A stretch of 64,000 nucleotides of DNA, taken from Poa pratensis (Eukaryota; Streptophyta; Magnoliopsida; Poales; Poaceae). The notes beneath the pieces were generated by a model. That model had not been told where the DNA came from. It did no database searches and saw only the letters and a list, made by a program, of their open reading frames with translations. The stretch spans positions 34,921,946 to 34,985,945 of the forward strand of contig CAMZMU010000020.1 of assembly GCA_947311845.1 (NCBI GenBank), written 5' to 3'. A program made the translations under genes and the position numbers. Positions 48,964-60,592 of this stretch are shown one piece after another; position 1 is the stretch's first letter; every line of letters begins with the position of its first letter.

Positions 48964-49735
48964 CTAAAGCATTTTTTCTTCTTCATTAAATGGTTCATCT
49001 TGATTAAGCATGTATCTTTCCACCACGTCTGTTGAAGCTACAGCTACAAGAGCAAGAGTTTCAATTACATCTTCAGAAAATGGCTCTTTCTTTGAATGCT
49101 TATCAAAAAATTTAGAAAAGTTGAATGCAAGTTTTTCTCCAGCACAATTAATAAACACTTTCTCTTTAAGCAAATCAATTTCAGCACCAACAGTATGTAA
49201 GAATGGTCTACCGAAAATGATGGACAAAATGAATCTTGAGGGCAACCAAGCACAATAAAATCAGCAGGATATTTAATTTTACCTACCAATACTTCAACAT
49301 CTCTAACAATTCCAAGGGATTAATATAATCTTTATTAGCAAGTTGAATTGTCATACCTGTCTCTTCCATACTGATAGGATCAATATCAGGCTTGATTTCA
49401 AGATACAGAGAATATGGAATGACACTAATGCTTGCTCCAATATCACATAAGCCATGATAACTAGAAGTCCCAATAGTGCATGATATAACAGGCTTACCAA
49501 CCTTGGCCGAATTGCCTTTAACAACTTTAGTAGCATCTTCACATAGATAAACATCAACATGATCTTCTTCATTTAATTGTTTGATAATAGAGATTTGACT
49601 GTTGACTTCCATCTGTTCATAAGGCTGAGATCTTCTTCTTTTACTCTTGTTAGAAACAGCAATAAGTAAATTTTCCTTGACTTGGTTTGGATATGGTGGT
49701 GCCTCAACATACTCCTCAATTGTCAAGGATGACAC
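48964..49735 (-). pseudogene. Element B aspartic protease region, in two frames
   Basis: 49735-49283 has GLCDIGASISVIPYSLY, a protease active site (DIGAS), after a basic linker. 49245-48964 has IIFGRPFLHTVGAEIDL, the second conserved part. A frameshift lies near 49245-49290. Confidence 0.82.
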
Positions 49736-49740
49736 TGGTT

Positions 49741-50661
49741 CTACCTGTTTAATAACTTTGGGTACAACAATAGATTGTTTAACAGGTTCAACATAAGTTC
49801 AAACCCAGTTTTAGGAATACCAATATGATTAGCAAAAGATTTAGCTACCTCAATTATAACATAAGGATCAAGATTAAAAGTATCACTCAGATTTTTAAAC
49901 AAGGTAGAAGTAGAGAAATTCTCTACACATGAATACTCATAGTCCAGATAGGGCTCATTACCTTTATCAAGATCCCAATGACCAGTATTCTCAGAAATAG
50001 TCTCCAATAAATTCCATGCTTCTTCTTCAGTATTATTTGTAAAGCTTCCACTAGATGAATTATCCAGAAATTCCTTTTGTTGCCTTGGTAGCCTCACATA
50101 AAAGTTTATCAGAATAATTTTCCTTGTAAGATCATGACAAGGATTCTTGCGGAGGAGTTCCTTTAACCTCCCCCAAGCTTGAGTAATACTTTCTCCCAGA
50201 TGTGGCCAGAAATTAAATATATAGCAGCGGTTCTCATAAGCTTCTCTAGGAGTAAAATACTTAAGAAAGAAAACCTTCCTCAAAATACTCCAGTCCATAG
50301 TGACTTCTTCATCTAAAGACCTGAACCAAATACGAGCATTACCAGATAAAGACAAATATAACAGCTTCCTTTTTACCTGATCTTCAGAAATACCAGGAAG
50401 TCCAAATAAACCACATATAGCCTCAATTGTTTCCATGTGTTCACGTGCAGATTTAGTTCCATCCCCTGTAAATGGATTTTTCATAACTCTTTTAACATGA
50501 CCAACGGGAATTTTATATCCCACTTTAGGTATCTCAGGCACAGTAGTTTCAACAGTTTTAGGAGCATAAGCACTTTCATATATAGCAAGATGTAGCGAGG
50601 CACGATTCATAAATGCCATAGTAGCAATGAGATAAAACAGTAAATAAAATTCACCTTTCAA
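49741..50661 (-). CDS. Element B gag
   Basis: 306 codons with the Retrotrans_gag fold signature: FGLPGISEDQVKRKLLYLSL, NARIWFRSLDEEVTMDWSIL, FFLKYFTPREAYENRCYIF, then LINFYVRLPRQQKEFLDN. The codons for QAWGRL contain AAGCTTGGGGGAG, the same as the polypurine tract. No zinc knuckle is seen. The start may be the second ATG (MAFMNRAS). Confidence 0.85.
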   Translation of the reverse strand: MKGEFYLLFYLIATMAFMNRASLHLAIYESAYAPKTVETTVPEIPKVGYKIPVGHVKRVMKNPFTGDGTKSAREHMETIEAICGLFGLPGISEDQVKRKLLYLSLSGNARIWFRSLDEEVTMDWSILRKVFFLKYFTPREAYENRCYIFNFWPHLGESITQAWGRLKELLRKNPCHDLTRKIILINFYVRLPRQQKEFLDNSSSGSFTNNTEEEAWNLLETISENTGHWDLDKGNEPYLDYEYSCVENFSTSTLFKNLSDTFNLDPYVIIEVAKSFANHIGIPKTGFELMLNLLNNLLLYPKLLNR

Positions 50662-50694
50662 GTTTCCTTACCAAACTTCTTACCAATAGCGCTA

Positions 50695-50714
50695 CGCCCC
50701 CCGCAACGGCGCCA
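50695..50714 (-). other. Primer-binding site of element B (tRNA-Asp type)
   Basis: On the minus strand TGGCGCCGTTGCGGGGG, eleven bases after the 5' LTR; the first 12 bases match the tRNA-Asp site of element A. Confidence 0.8.
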
Positions 50715-50725
50715 GAAAAGTATCT

Positions 50726-52250
50726 TGATGACTCCCAAGTGCGGAGATCAATTGTAGTACCTTTCGAATAGAAAAGGTTGTCGAACCCACGAGGAGCTGA
50801 AGGTATTGGTTATTAGAAATGATAAATAGACAATAAAAGATGCAAGTGTTTTTGGTATTTTCGATTGTATAATTGCAAGACAGTAACAATGCAGCAGGCA
50901 AATGGTAACAAGTAAAAGCTCTCAAAGAGAGAGAAAGCCCAATCCTCTATGTGTAAGAGGACAAGCTCAAGTGATGTGTAACTTATATGTGGAAAACGTT
51001 CCCGAGGGCGGCATGGATATTGCTAGGCATATAGATTTATTAAACAACACGTTGAATATCTTGTCTAGTTTTAATCTTCTTCGGACGGAGCTATTATTAG
51101 GTACAGCTAAATAAATAGACTAAACCCCTTATGATGGATCATGTGGCCAATTAAATGACAGCACAAGAATTATTAAGATATAAAATCCCACCATAGCATT
51201 ACACTCTAGGTCCCCGATACTAATACCCCGTAAAGTAACTTAATGATTCGGTCTCAGTCTTTCGTGTCCTCCCAAGTCTCCCTCACGCCATTACACTACG
51301 GTGTTCTCCTATGAGCCCATTAGGTGAAGTGTTGTGCAGTCGACGTTCGCACAACACCATCATAGAATCACACAAAAAGATAAACACTAGACAAAATACC
51401 AACACATGTCATATATAAATCATTGCCAATTCATCCTATGCCCTCAGGAACATACGGGAACTACCCACAACGTGCAAACATGGTGATATTCAGTGGCATA
51501 AGTGGTACAACACAATCTGAAAATATAACTTCACCACCAAATAATGACAAGTACTCAATCACAAACATGAATAGTAGCACAAGACAAGTATCTAGGGTAT
51601 AGCAACTCTCAAACTACGAGGGGGACGGAGTGGATCACGGAGATGATGATGGAGATGGTGCTGGTCTTGGTGATGGTGATGATGTAGAGGCCTCCTCCCA
51701 CGCCAAGGAGGAGAGGTGATGACGATGACGATGATTTCCCCCTTCTCCGGAGCTCCGGAGCAGCAGGATCTGATCCCCCTCGGAGGGAATCAGGAGTTTT
51801 CGCCGCCGCCGCGACCTCGGATAGTCTCGTAAAAATTAGGGCGTTACTTTTCGGGCGAGACGGAGACCTGTTAAAAAGCCCCAGGCGAGGAAGTGCCCGA
51901 GGCTCAGGATGGTGGGCCCCACGCGGCCAAAGAATCTGGCCGCGTGGGCCCCCCTCTTTTGGGCCTCGTGGCTCTCCTCCCTTCGATCTTCTTCCCACTG
52001 CTGTTCTCCCGATGAAAAACCAGCTGTGCAATTTTCCTTTTTCCATTTGGGTCCCTGTAGCTCCTGAAACATTAAAAACAAGAAAAAGGAGGTTTTCTGC
52101 CTCCCAGAAATTAAATACCAAAAATAGGGACTTTGTATGAAAGTCCCATAAATCATCTAAAACATGTAAAAACAATGACATAATAATGCAAATAACATCC
52201 TAATATGGTGATATAAGTGGTATAGATGATGATATAAAATGCACGTATCA
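50726..52250 (-). repeat. 5' LTR of element B
   Basis: 1525 bp, minus strand TGATACGTGCATTTTATATC (52250 downward) to GGGAGTCATCA (50726). Confidence 0.93.
51895..51970. promoter_or_regulatory. U3 palindrome, element B 5' LTR
   Basis: GTGGGCCCCACGCGGCC (51912-51928, one extra C), loop AAAGAATCT, GGCCGCGTGGGCCC, then CCCCTCTTTTGGGCC. Same orientation as in the other LTR of element B. Confidence 0.82.
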
Positions 52251-52624
52251 GCCCGCTGCGGCGAATGCGGATCACGGTGGCGAGGATCGCGGCGGCGAGG
52301 CGGGGTTCGAAATTCAAACCACGCTTCCGCTGACAGATGGGCCCCAGCCGCAGGCCGATCTCGGCCGTCCATCGCCCTGGGATCACCTCAGCCGTCGATT
52401 TGCCGGGCTCTGGAAACCCTTCGACTCAATCCTGCGTAGGGCTTTGTCCTCCTCCAATCTTCGATTGCTCACCGTCATCGCTCCACCTCACACCTCCCCG
52501 ACGCCGCCATCGCCACCCCCAGCCGTCCACACGCCCTTCACCTACTCCTCCTCGCCCTTCACCTGCAAGCATCCCGCGCCCCCTCCTGCGCTCGTTTGCA
52601 GAGGTCGCGGCGACGCCGGCGGCC

Positions 52625-55198
52625 ATGGCGGGGCAAGGTTGGTCGGGGGGGGGGGGCTGCCGGGGCGCGGCCAGCAAGCTCAGCAGGTGTCCGCCCAGCT
52701 TCCGCAGACCAGGCCACCGATGATTTTTGGCAGGTTCGCGGGGCCGGGAACCGGGACGGCGGCCGCGACCGTGGCGACGCCCGTGCGCAATGCCGGCGGT
52801 TCGGTGGCGCCCGCGCGCGCTGCAGCGGCGCCGGCGGTGACGCCGCCGACGGTGAATCCAACCGTAGTCATGACCGTGCCATTTGTCGTGGGAACGGCCG
52901 CTGTTGCGGGCACGGCCGTCGCTAAGAAGAAGGGCAAGAAAAAGAAGAAACCGCTGATGCCGACGCCGACGGAGGCTGAGCCCAGCCAGGGTACTGCTGC
53001 TGCACCTATTATGGCTGCGCCTGCGGATGCTACTGTGCCTGCTGGTGCGGCTGCTCAAGGGGTGACTACGGCAAAGCGGAAGAGGTGCTCAAATTGCAAG
53101 GTTGGCACTCACGAGACGAAGGAGTGCTCGGTTGATAGGTACTGTTATTTCTGTGACAAGGTGGTGCACCCGACTATCCGGTGCCTTATTCTCAGGTTAC
53201 CGAAGCCGTATGCTGGGATGGCTGGCATTGGGTGCGAGGATACCATGTTCAGTAATCTCCCTAATGGGATCTTCAGACCACAGTTGGCTACGAGCTCTGC
53301 TCCAGTGGTTCTAGTGACGGTGACCGGTGATGGGGAGCCAGTGTCGGCAGAGATGATTCAGACCTTGCTAGATCGCTTCTGTCCGTTGCAGTCCACGTGG
53401 TGTTGGGAGGCTATCCCGCATAAGGAGAATTCATTCTTGGTCAATTTCCCTTCTATGGCGGACTTGGAAAGGATGAATGGTTCTGAGCTTGGGGTACCAA
53501 AACAACAATCGTGGATTTCGGTGGATATTTGGAAGTCGGAGGACATCGAGCCAATGGAGGAGTTAATGCCAACTTGGGTGCATGTTGCGGGAGTGCCAAA
53601 TTCGGTTCGTCATTTTCTGGGTCTTTGGGCTGTGGGTACTCTCATTGGAAAGACCATGGATGTGAACTTGTTGGCTCTCCGGCGTCATAATGTGGTCCAG
53701 ATTCTGGTGGCTATGCGCAACCCCAATTTGTTTGAGACAAGGGAGGTTAAAGCTGATGCCTTTGTGATACTTAAGGGGTACTCTTTTAGGTTCAGCAAGG
53801 AGGCGGCTGACTATGTCGCTGAACCAGACTTTGTGCCCTTTATTTGGAGACGGAATGAGAAAGATGATGATGCAAGAGGAATGGAGGAAAAGGACACTGA
53901 TGAGTCACACACTAATGAGCCGCCAAAGTCCGCGGACGGTGACACCCACATGCCACAAGCTAATGTGTCGGGGCCGGGGAGTTCATCGCTGGGGCTACTT
54001 GGGTCTGTTGCGGTAGCCAGGGAATTGCGGTGACCCCGTTCAATGAAAATCCACAAACACCGAGGGGTAAAGAAATTGTAGCACAACTGGTCTCCTCCAA
54101 GGGCGCTGGAACATGTTCTGTTGAGGTTGCGCTGGAAAAATTGATGAATCCATCGGCAAGCAACAGGTCGGGACAAGATGCTGCTGCCATCGCTGTTACT
54201 GGGCCTCGGGCGACCGTCTGCTCGCCGTCGCCTGGTGATGGTGCTGGGCCTGGGGAGACTGCTGCCTCGCTACCGCACAGGGCGACGGGTGCACCGCCAC
54301 CTGCTGGTGCGCCACGGGCCGGGGTCTGCTCGACGGCGGGTGCAACCGGCGATGGGCCGCGCGCGGCAGCCTCCTATCCACCGCGCGGGGCAGTCGCGAC
54401 GACGCGCGTGCAGCCTGGGTTGGACGCTGGCGCCGGTCCAGCTGGGGCTGCTGGGCTCTCTGCCGTGGACACTGTCCAGCGATCTGCGCTGCAGTTCGAC
54501 GACCCGGCGACACCGGTACGTGGTTCGCCGCTGGGGATGGGCTCTACTCCACCTTCGCCTTCCCTGGTGCTGACTCCGACGCCGGGTGTGGGCTCTACCT
54601 CACCAATGCCTACCCCAGTGCCGACTCTGATGCCGGGTGTGGGCCCTTCCTCACCTTTGCCTACACCGGTGCCGACCCCGCTGAGGAGGAGTGAGAGGCA
54701 CGTGGTGGCCGTGGACGGCTCCTCCGTGACGGACGAGGACTCCATGGCGAAGGCGATGAGGCGCAAGGCTGAACACAACCTGAACAAGTCTGGTATGAAC
54801 AAACACCCAAAGTCGTTCCTTAATTTTTCAAATTCAAGCATCGTAGCTAAATTGAATAGTGTAGGATTTCTTTGGATAATTCTGTTGAAAACATTGCCAT
54901 GTCGACTAATGCACTAAGACATTTGGAATATGACCGGTTAACAGTCACCCCAAAAGTCTCGTGTAAGTCGTTTACCACCCACACGGATGAGGAGGAGCAA
55001 AATGACACAATTGATGTCCAGCTACTCTCTCATATAGTGGGTGATGTATCGGAGGGTGGCTTAGACGAGGCGATGCTAAGTTCATTATATGATTTAAAAG
55101 CGTCCAGCCGGAAGTCCAAAGCAGACTCTCATAAGAAAAATGATAAAACGCCACGGAAAAAGGCGAAGGTTTCCACCCCTCCAATTGTTTCCCGATGA
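52625..55198 (+). pseudogene. LINE ORF1
   Basis: From ATG at 52625, a tract of 12 G (52645-52656) marks a frameshift into the long frame that continues to 54033. Features: Ala/Pro-rich start, KKKGKKKKK basic stretch, two Cys/His knuckles (CSNCKVGTHETKEC, CYFCDKVVHPTIRC) that bind nucleic acid, then an RRM-like part of the LINE ORF1 type (SFLVNFPSMADLERMNG). Another frameshift near 53990 leads into 54030-54840 (NPQTPRGKEIVAQL, PTPLRRSERHV) and a third near 54840 to 54872-55198, ending STPPIVSR. It would coat LINE RNA. Confidence 0.75.
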
Positions 55199-55910
55199 AT
55201 GACATATTCGAGAATAGCAGAGGTCTTCATGACTTGGCTAAACATGCTCGCATTGCTGATTCTATTCGGGATCATTGATTGGATTTTGTTGGAATTTCTG
55301 AAACCGGTAAACGGGATTTTTCTGCGAGTCTACTTAAGCGCTTGTCTGGTGGTGTAGAATTCACATGGAAGTCCCGTCCGCCACGTGGCAGGTCTGGGGG
55401 CATTTTACTAGGCGTCAGAACTGAGACCATGGATGTGTTGGCTAGTTCGGAAGGGGAGTTTCATATTAAATTCCACATCCGTAACAAAGCCGATAACTTC
55501 ACATGGACCCTTGTCGCTGTGTATGGAGCCGCCCAGGATGAGCACAAGCCTGCTTTTCTCAGAGAGCTGGTAAACTTGGCAAAAGATAATCCATATCCTA
55601 TAATTATAGGTGGTGATTTTAATTTGCTAAGGTTCCCACATGAGAAGAGTAGAGGAAGATTCGACAACCGATGGCCTCTCTTATTCAACGCTGTAATTGA
55701 CAGTCTTAGTTTAAGAGAGGTATCGATGATTGGGAGGCAATACACTTGGGCTAATAGCCTCCCAGAGCCAACATACGAGAAGTTGGACCGTGTATTGATG
55801 GACTCGGATTGGGAAATTAAATACCCAATGGTCTCAGTACGGGTCCTCGAACGTATAGAGGCATTGTCGGATCATGCATCCATACTTCTAACCACGGGAA
55901 CACCGAATTC
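55199..55910 (+). pseudogene. LINE ORF2 apurinic-type endonuclease domain
   Basis: Endonuclease motifs: DFVGISETGK (Glu of the active site), VYGAAQDEHKPAFL, IIGGDFNLLRFPHEKS, YTWANSLPEPTYEKLDRVLM and SDHASILL. An in-frame TGA at about 55276 separates the first 27 codons. This domain nicks target DNA for target-primed reverse transcription. Confidence 0.85.
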
Positions 55911-57673
55911 ATCATGTAAACGCCAATTCAAATTTGAATTGGGTTGGTTACATAGGGAAGGGTTTTTTGAAATGGTTAAAATGGTATGGGAAAGACCGGT
56001 GTCTGGTATAACTCCAATTCAAAGGTGGAATAATAAAATTAGCGCATTGCGCAAACACCTGAATGGTTGGGCGAGACACATGGTAGGACAACTAAAAAAT
56101 GAGAAGCTTCGGTTGTCATCTATTACTAATGAACTAGAGGCTTTTGCGGAAGTTAGACCACTATCAACGCAAGAGATTGAACTCAAAAATCGATCAAATG
56201 CCGAGATGGCGGGTATTCTTCGTGAAGAGGAGCTCAAATGGTACCAAAGATCAAAGGCCCAATTTATTCTGGAAGGGGACTCGAATACGAGATACTTTCA
56301 TAGTCTAGCTAATGGCAGTCATAGAAAGAAACTCATTCATTCTCTCGTCCAGGATGAGGGCACGATTGAAGGCCATGAACAGTTAAAATCCTATATCACG
56401 AAGTACTTTAAAAAATTGTTTGGTGAGCCGGATGCAGATAATTTCTCGCTCAACGAATCCCAAACAAATGATATTCCGCAGGTTTCCGATCAGGAAAACG
56501 CCCATCTGATAGCTCCTTACTCTATGGAGGAGGTAAAGAATGCGGTATTCCAAATGGAACACAACAAAGCACCGGGTCCGGATGGTTTTCCCGCTGAGTT
56601 TTATCAAACTTTTTGGGATGTAATCGAATCGGACTTGCTCGAGATGTTTCATGCTTTACATGCTGGACAACTCGAGCTATTTCGTCTAAATTTCGGTGAG
56701 ATAATTTTGTTGCCAAAGGTTCAGGGAGCAGAAAGATCCAGCAGTATAGACCGATCTGTCTCCTAAACGTTAGCTTCAAAATCTTCACTAAAACCGCTAC
56801 TATTAGGCTTAATTCGGTGGCTGATCATATTGTGAGACCCACTCAGACGGCGTTTATGCAAGGTCGCAATATCCTTGATGGTGTTGTGATTTTACATGAA
56901 ACGGTTCATGAGATGCATCGGAAAAAACTTAATGGTGTTATCCTAAAAATAGACTTTGAAAAGGCTTATGATAAAGTCAAATGGTCTTTCTTGCAACAAA
57001 CACTTAGAATGAAAGGTTTTTCAGCTGAGTGGCGCGCAATGATACATAATTTCGTTTCAGAGGAAGTGTCGCTATCAAAGTGAATGACGATGTTGGTAGA
57101 TACTTCCAGACGAAAAAGGGATTACGACAAGGCGATCCATTATCACCTATATTATTTAATATAGTTGCTGATATGTTAGCCATAATCATTGAGCGGGCAA
57201 AATCCGATGGGCAAATTGTTGGAGTGGTACCGCACCTCGTGGACGGCGGATTATCCATTCTACAATACGCTGACGATACAATTCTTTTTATGGAACATGA
57301 CATGGAAAAGGCAAGAAACCTGAAATTAATATTATCAGTGTTCGAGCAACTTTCCGGTCTAAAGATTAATTTTCATAAAAGTGAAGTGTTTTGTTTTGGC
57401 GACGCTCAGGATGAGGCTACCCAATATGCTGAATTATTCGGATGTGGGCTTGGCCAGTTTCCAATTAACTATCTAGGCATCCCAATTCACTATAGGAGGC
57501 TGACGATAGCTCAATGGAAACATGTTGAGGAAAGACTTCAAAAAAGGTTGAGTAGTTGGAAAGGAAAACTATTATCTTTGGGTGGGAGGTTGGTGCTCAT
57601 AAATTCAGTCCTAACTAATATGGTGTTGTATATGATATCCTTCTTCCAACTACCAAAGGGAGTCTTGCATTGA
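55911..57673 (+). pseudogene. LINE ORF2 reverse transcriptase domain
   Basis: The frame carries HNKAPGPDGFPAEFYQTFW (motif 1 area), then after a shift at about 56760 RPTQTAFMQGRNILDGV and LKIDFEKAYDKVKWSF, and after a second shift at about 57075 KGLRQGDPLSPILFNIV and QYADDTILFM, the YADD catalytic site. The last frame ends at 57673. Three frames are needed, so no active enzyme is made. Confidence 0.87.
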
Positions 57674-58880
57674 TTGGATTATTTTCGATTCAGATTCTTT
57701 TGGCAAGGGGATAATAAAAAAAGAAATATCGGCTGGCAAAATGGGATGTAGTATGCCGCCCTAAGGACTGTGGTGGTCTTGGGATTCATGACCTCCAGGT
57801 CAAGAATAGAGCACTCCTTGGTAAGTGGCTGTTTAAGCTGCTGACTGAAGATGGGGTGTGGCAAACTCTTCTTTGGAGGAAATACATAGACTCAAGTGTG
57901 TTATCACATATTTCTTGGAAATCAGGTGATTCACACTTTTGGGCTGGACTAATGGCGACGAAGAAATTCTTCTTCCCATACGGTTCTTTCTCCATTAAAG
58001 ATGGGTCGGAGATAAGGTTCTGGGAGGATACGTGGTTGGGTACTACCCCACTCCGAGAACAATATCCAGCGTTATACAATATAGTCCAAGGACGTCATAA
58101 GAGCGATACGCTTGCTCAAGTGTTGGTTGATAATCATCCGACAGTGACGTTCAGGAGAGATCTTGTTGGTTCCAGACTGGTAGCTTGGCATGAATTGCTA
58201 CATCGACTAGCTACTGTCAATTTGACACAAGGGACCGACGAGTTTCGGTGGAATTTACGCAGCTGTGGTAAATTCTCTGTGGACTCCATGTATACAGCAC
58301 TCATTCAGCCAGAAGTGTCGGTAAATAATAATAAGAAAATCTGGAAGATGAAAATTCCACTAAAAAACAAGGTTTTTGCGTGATATCTTCGTCGAGGAGT
58401 AATTCTTACTAAAGACAACCTTGCAAAATGCAATTGGCATAGAAGTAAACAGTGTGTCTTCTGTCATAAAGACGAGACGATCAAACACTTATTCTTCGAG
58501 TATAAATTGGCTAGTTCTATATGGTCCATCATCCAGATAGGTTCTACTATTTACCCACTACAAACATACCTAATATTTTTGGCAATTGGTTGAATGGTGT
58601 GGATAATAGATTTAAACAACTTATTAGGGTGGCAGCGCTTGCCGTAATATGGTCGCTTTGGCTATGTAGAAATGACAAGATTTTTAACGATAAAAATTGT
58701 TCTCTTATGCAGGTTATCTACAGGACTACTGCTACACTCTGTTCGTGGTCTCAGTTGCAACATGTGGGGCATCGAGACCTGTTTATGGAGGTATGTACAA
58801 GACTGGAGGATACGGCGAGAGACTTTTTATCCCAACATGGATGGCAGCATAATTTGCGGATTGGCCCTCCACCACCATAG
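57674..58880 (+). pseudogene. LINE ORF2 C-terminal zf-RVT region
   Basis: FWAGLMATKKFFF and IRFWEDTWLG with later VNLTQGTDEFRWNLRSCGKF and FCHKDETIKHLFF give the C-terminal region common to plant L1 ORF2 (zf-RVT), with the Cys/His set CVFCHKDETIKHLFF. At least three frames are involved. Confidence 0.75.
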
Positions 58881-59036
58881 GCGTTTTTACAATTTCTCAT
58901 TCTGATACGTAATTCGCCTTTTTTATGTTTCGTACTTCAGACTTGTTTCGGCTGTGTGCATCTTAGTTATGCAGAGGCTGGGTGTAATACTTAAACATTT
59001 TAAGTAATAAAAGCTCCCTTTATCTAATTTTTTTTT

Positions 59037-59393
59037 AACCTAAGCTGCTAAAGGTGAATATAAGTGTACATGTTTATCAGCGAGAGCAACGTCGAAACAT
59101 GTGGTTTTGGCCCGATAAATGCCGAAAGGAGGGTTTCGGCACGAGTAAGGCCGACGGCGTAATACTTTTAAAATTGATTTAATTTGTATATTAGTCTTCA
59201 AATTTGTATTTTAAAAATAACATTTTTTTATTTTAAATCCGCAACCACGTCTCTCTCGCAAGTCTCGCACAGTCGCAGGTCGTCGACTGGACCTTAACGA
59301 TCCGATCAAGTGAAGAGGAGCTGTAGATCTTGATTCCACCGGCGCTCCTCCCCCTTCCCGTGGGCTGTGGTGCAGTAAGCCGCCTTGTAGAAG
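59037..59393 (+). promoter_or_regulatory. Upstream region of the metallophosphoesterase gene
   Basis: Only about 360 bp separate the LINE end from the start codon. AT-rich up to 59230, then GC-rich 5' UTR (CTCCCCCTTCCCG at about 59347). No clear TATA box seen. Confidence 0.4.
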
Positions 59394-60551
59394 ATGCAGA
59401 GCGCGACGCGGCTGACGCTGCTGCTGTGCGCGGCGTGGGCGGCCGCGCTCCTCTACGGTGAGATGGGCGCCTACTGGGCCTCCCACCTCTCCTGCTCGTG
59501 GCCATCCGCACCCTCTTCCATCCCATCCCTGGTCAGTACGAGACGCTGTCGATTCGTTCTGGATTGAGAGTTTCTTTTCTGAGAGAGTCTGGATGGTGGA
59601 TTTGGGACGGCTTCTGGCTGGTTAGGGTTTTAGCTGCGGTGTGCATTATTACTACTGAATAATTCGTAATGCACCCATCTCGTCCTGGCGAATAAAGGTT
59701 GATAATTCGACCACCGTTTTGTTAGCTACCATGCCTGAATTTTGGTGCAATAGCGCGATTTGGTCATGAAGAATAGCAAATCGAGCTACAGTTCAGCAAT
59801 GGACATTTCATTTCTACTGCATTCAAACTGCGCTGCTTATTATCACACACCAGCCCCTGTTTGTAGCTTTGCATTGGTATTTCTAGCATTTACTATATCT
59901 TATTGTCATATTCCACTTGATGTGCAGGATAACCATGTGAAGATTGCCGTCATTGCTGATCCACAGGTCAGCTTCGCTGCTAGTTCATGTAATTGTGCCA
60001 ATAAACCCACAGTAGGACATAGTATAAGATATATTTTCAGATATATGTTGCTTCCTTCTGAAAGGTTTTCCCTTGCAGCTTATGGACAGCACCTCGCTTG
60101 GTCTACCAGCTAGCTCAGTTGCGCTGCAAGCCGTCGAGTTCTTCACAGATTTGAACATGAGAAGGTCCTTCCAGTCTGTGATATTGCCGTTCAAGCCTGA
60201 TGTGATCTTATTTCTCGGTGACCACTTTGATGGGGGCCCATATTTGTCCGATGAAGAGTAAGGCACGGATGCTGAATTCTTTTTCACCTTTTAATTGATG
60301 CACGAAGTTCACTTCTCAACATTCCATCTGATTCGAGTTGGTAGTTCGGTACCATGTTGATTAGAAACTACTCATTGTTTATTTGTATGTGCTTTAAAGG
60401 ATGACGTTTTATATAAGTGACGTGACTGGAATATGCAATGACAAATATCAAAATTACAGCATTTCCTTACATGAATGTCTATTGGACACATGTTGTCTCT
60501 CCTTAGCTATTACATTTGCTGTTTATTGTAAAAAATCAACTATCTAGTAAA

Positions 60552-60592
<41 letters not shown>

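Larger units (their letters stand above)
42405..52250 (-). mobile_element. Athila-like Gypsy element B, nearly complete
   Basis: 9.8 kb, reading right to left: 5' LTR 50726-52250, tRNA-Asp-type primer site, gag, protease, RT, RNase H, integrase, an extra coiled-coil ORF, polypurine tract AAGCTTGGGGGAGT, 3' LTR 42405-43919. Target duplication GCCCG (42400-42404, 52251-52255). Pol is interrupted by several indels and a Stowaway, so element B is probably inactive, although integrase and the extra ORF are intact. The LTRs are very similar, so insertion is fairly recent. Confidence 0.93.
52256..59036 (+). mobile_element. Plant L1-type LINE, decayed (3' part)
   Basis: 5' region, ORF1 (nucleic-acid-binding), ORF2 with endonuclease, reverse transcriptase and a C-terminal zinc-finger region, and a 3' end with AATAAAAGCTCCC (about 59005). 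Many frameshifts and one in-frame stop. The ORF1 stop overlaps the ORF2 start region (CGATGAATG at about 55193). The 3' border is uncertain because it ends in T, not A. Its 5' part is left of element B. Confidence 0.85.

Noticed and set aside
52444..52624. Upstream extension of LINE ORF1 before the ATG at 52625
   Set aside because: The frame is open but Pro/Ser-rich and low in complexity; it is read in the frame that joins ORF1 only after the G12 tract, so it is better explained as 5' UTR plus frameshift.
41380..59080. Possible LINE target-site duplication ACATGTTT...CAGC at both ends
   Set aside because: The match is short and partly palindromic and coincides with the end of the fold-back arm; chance cannot be excluded.
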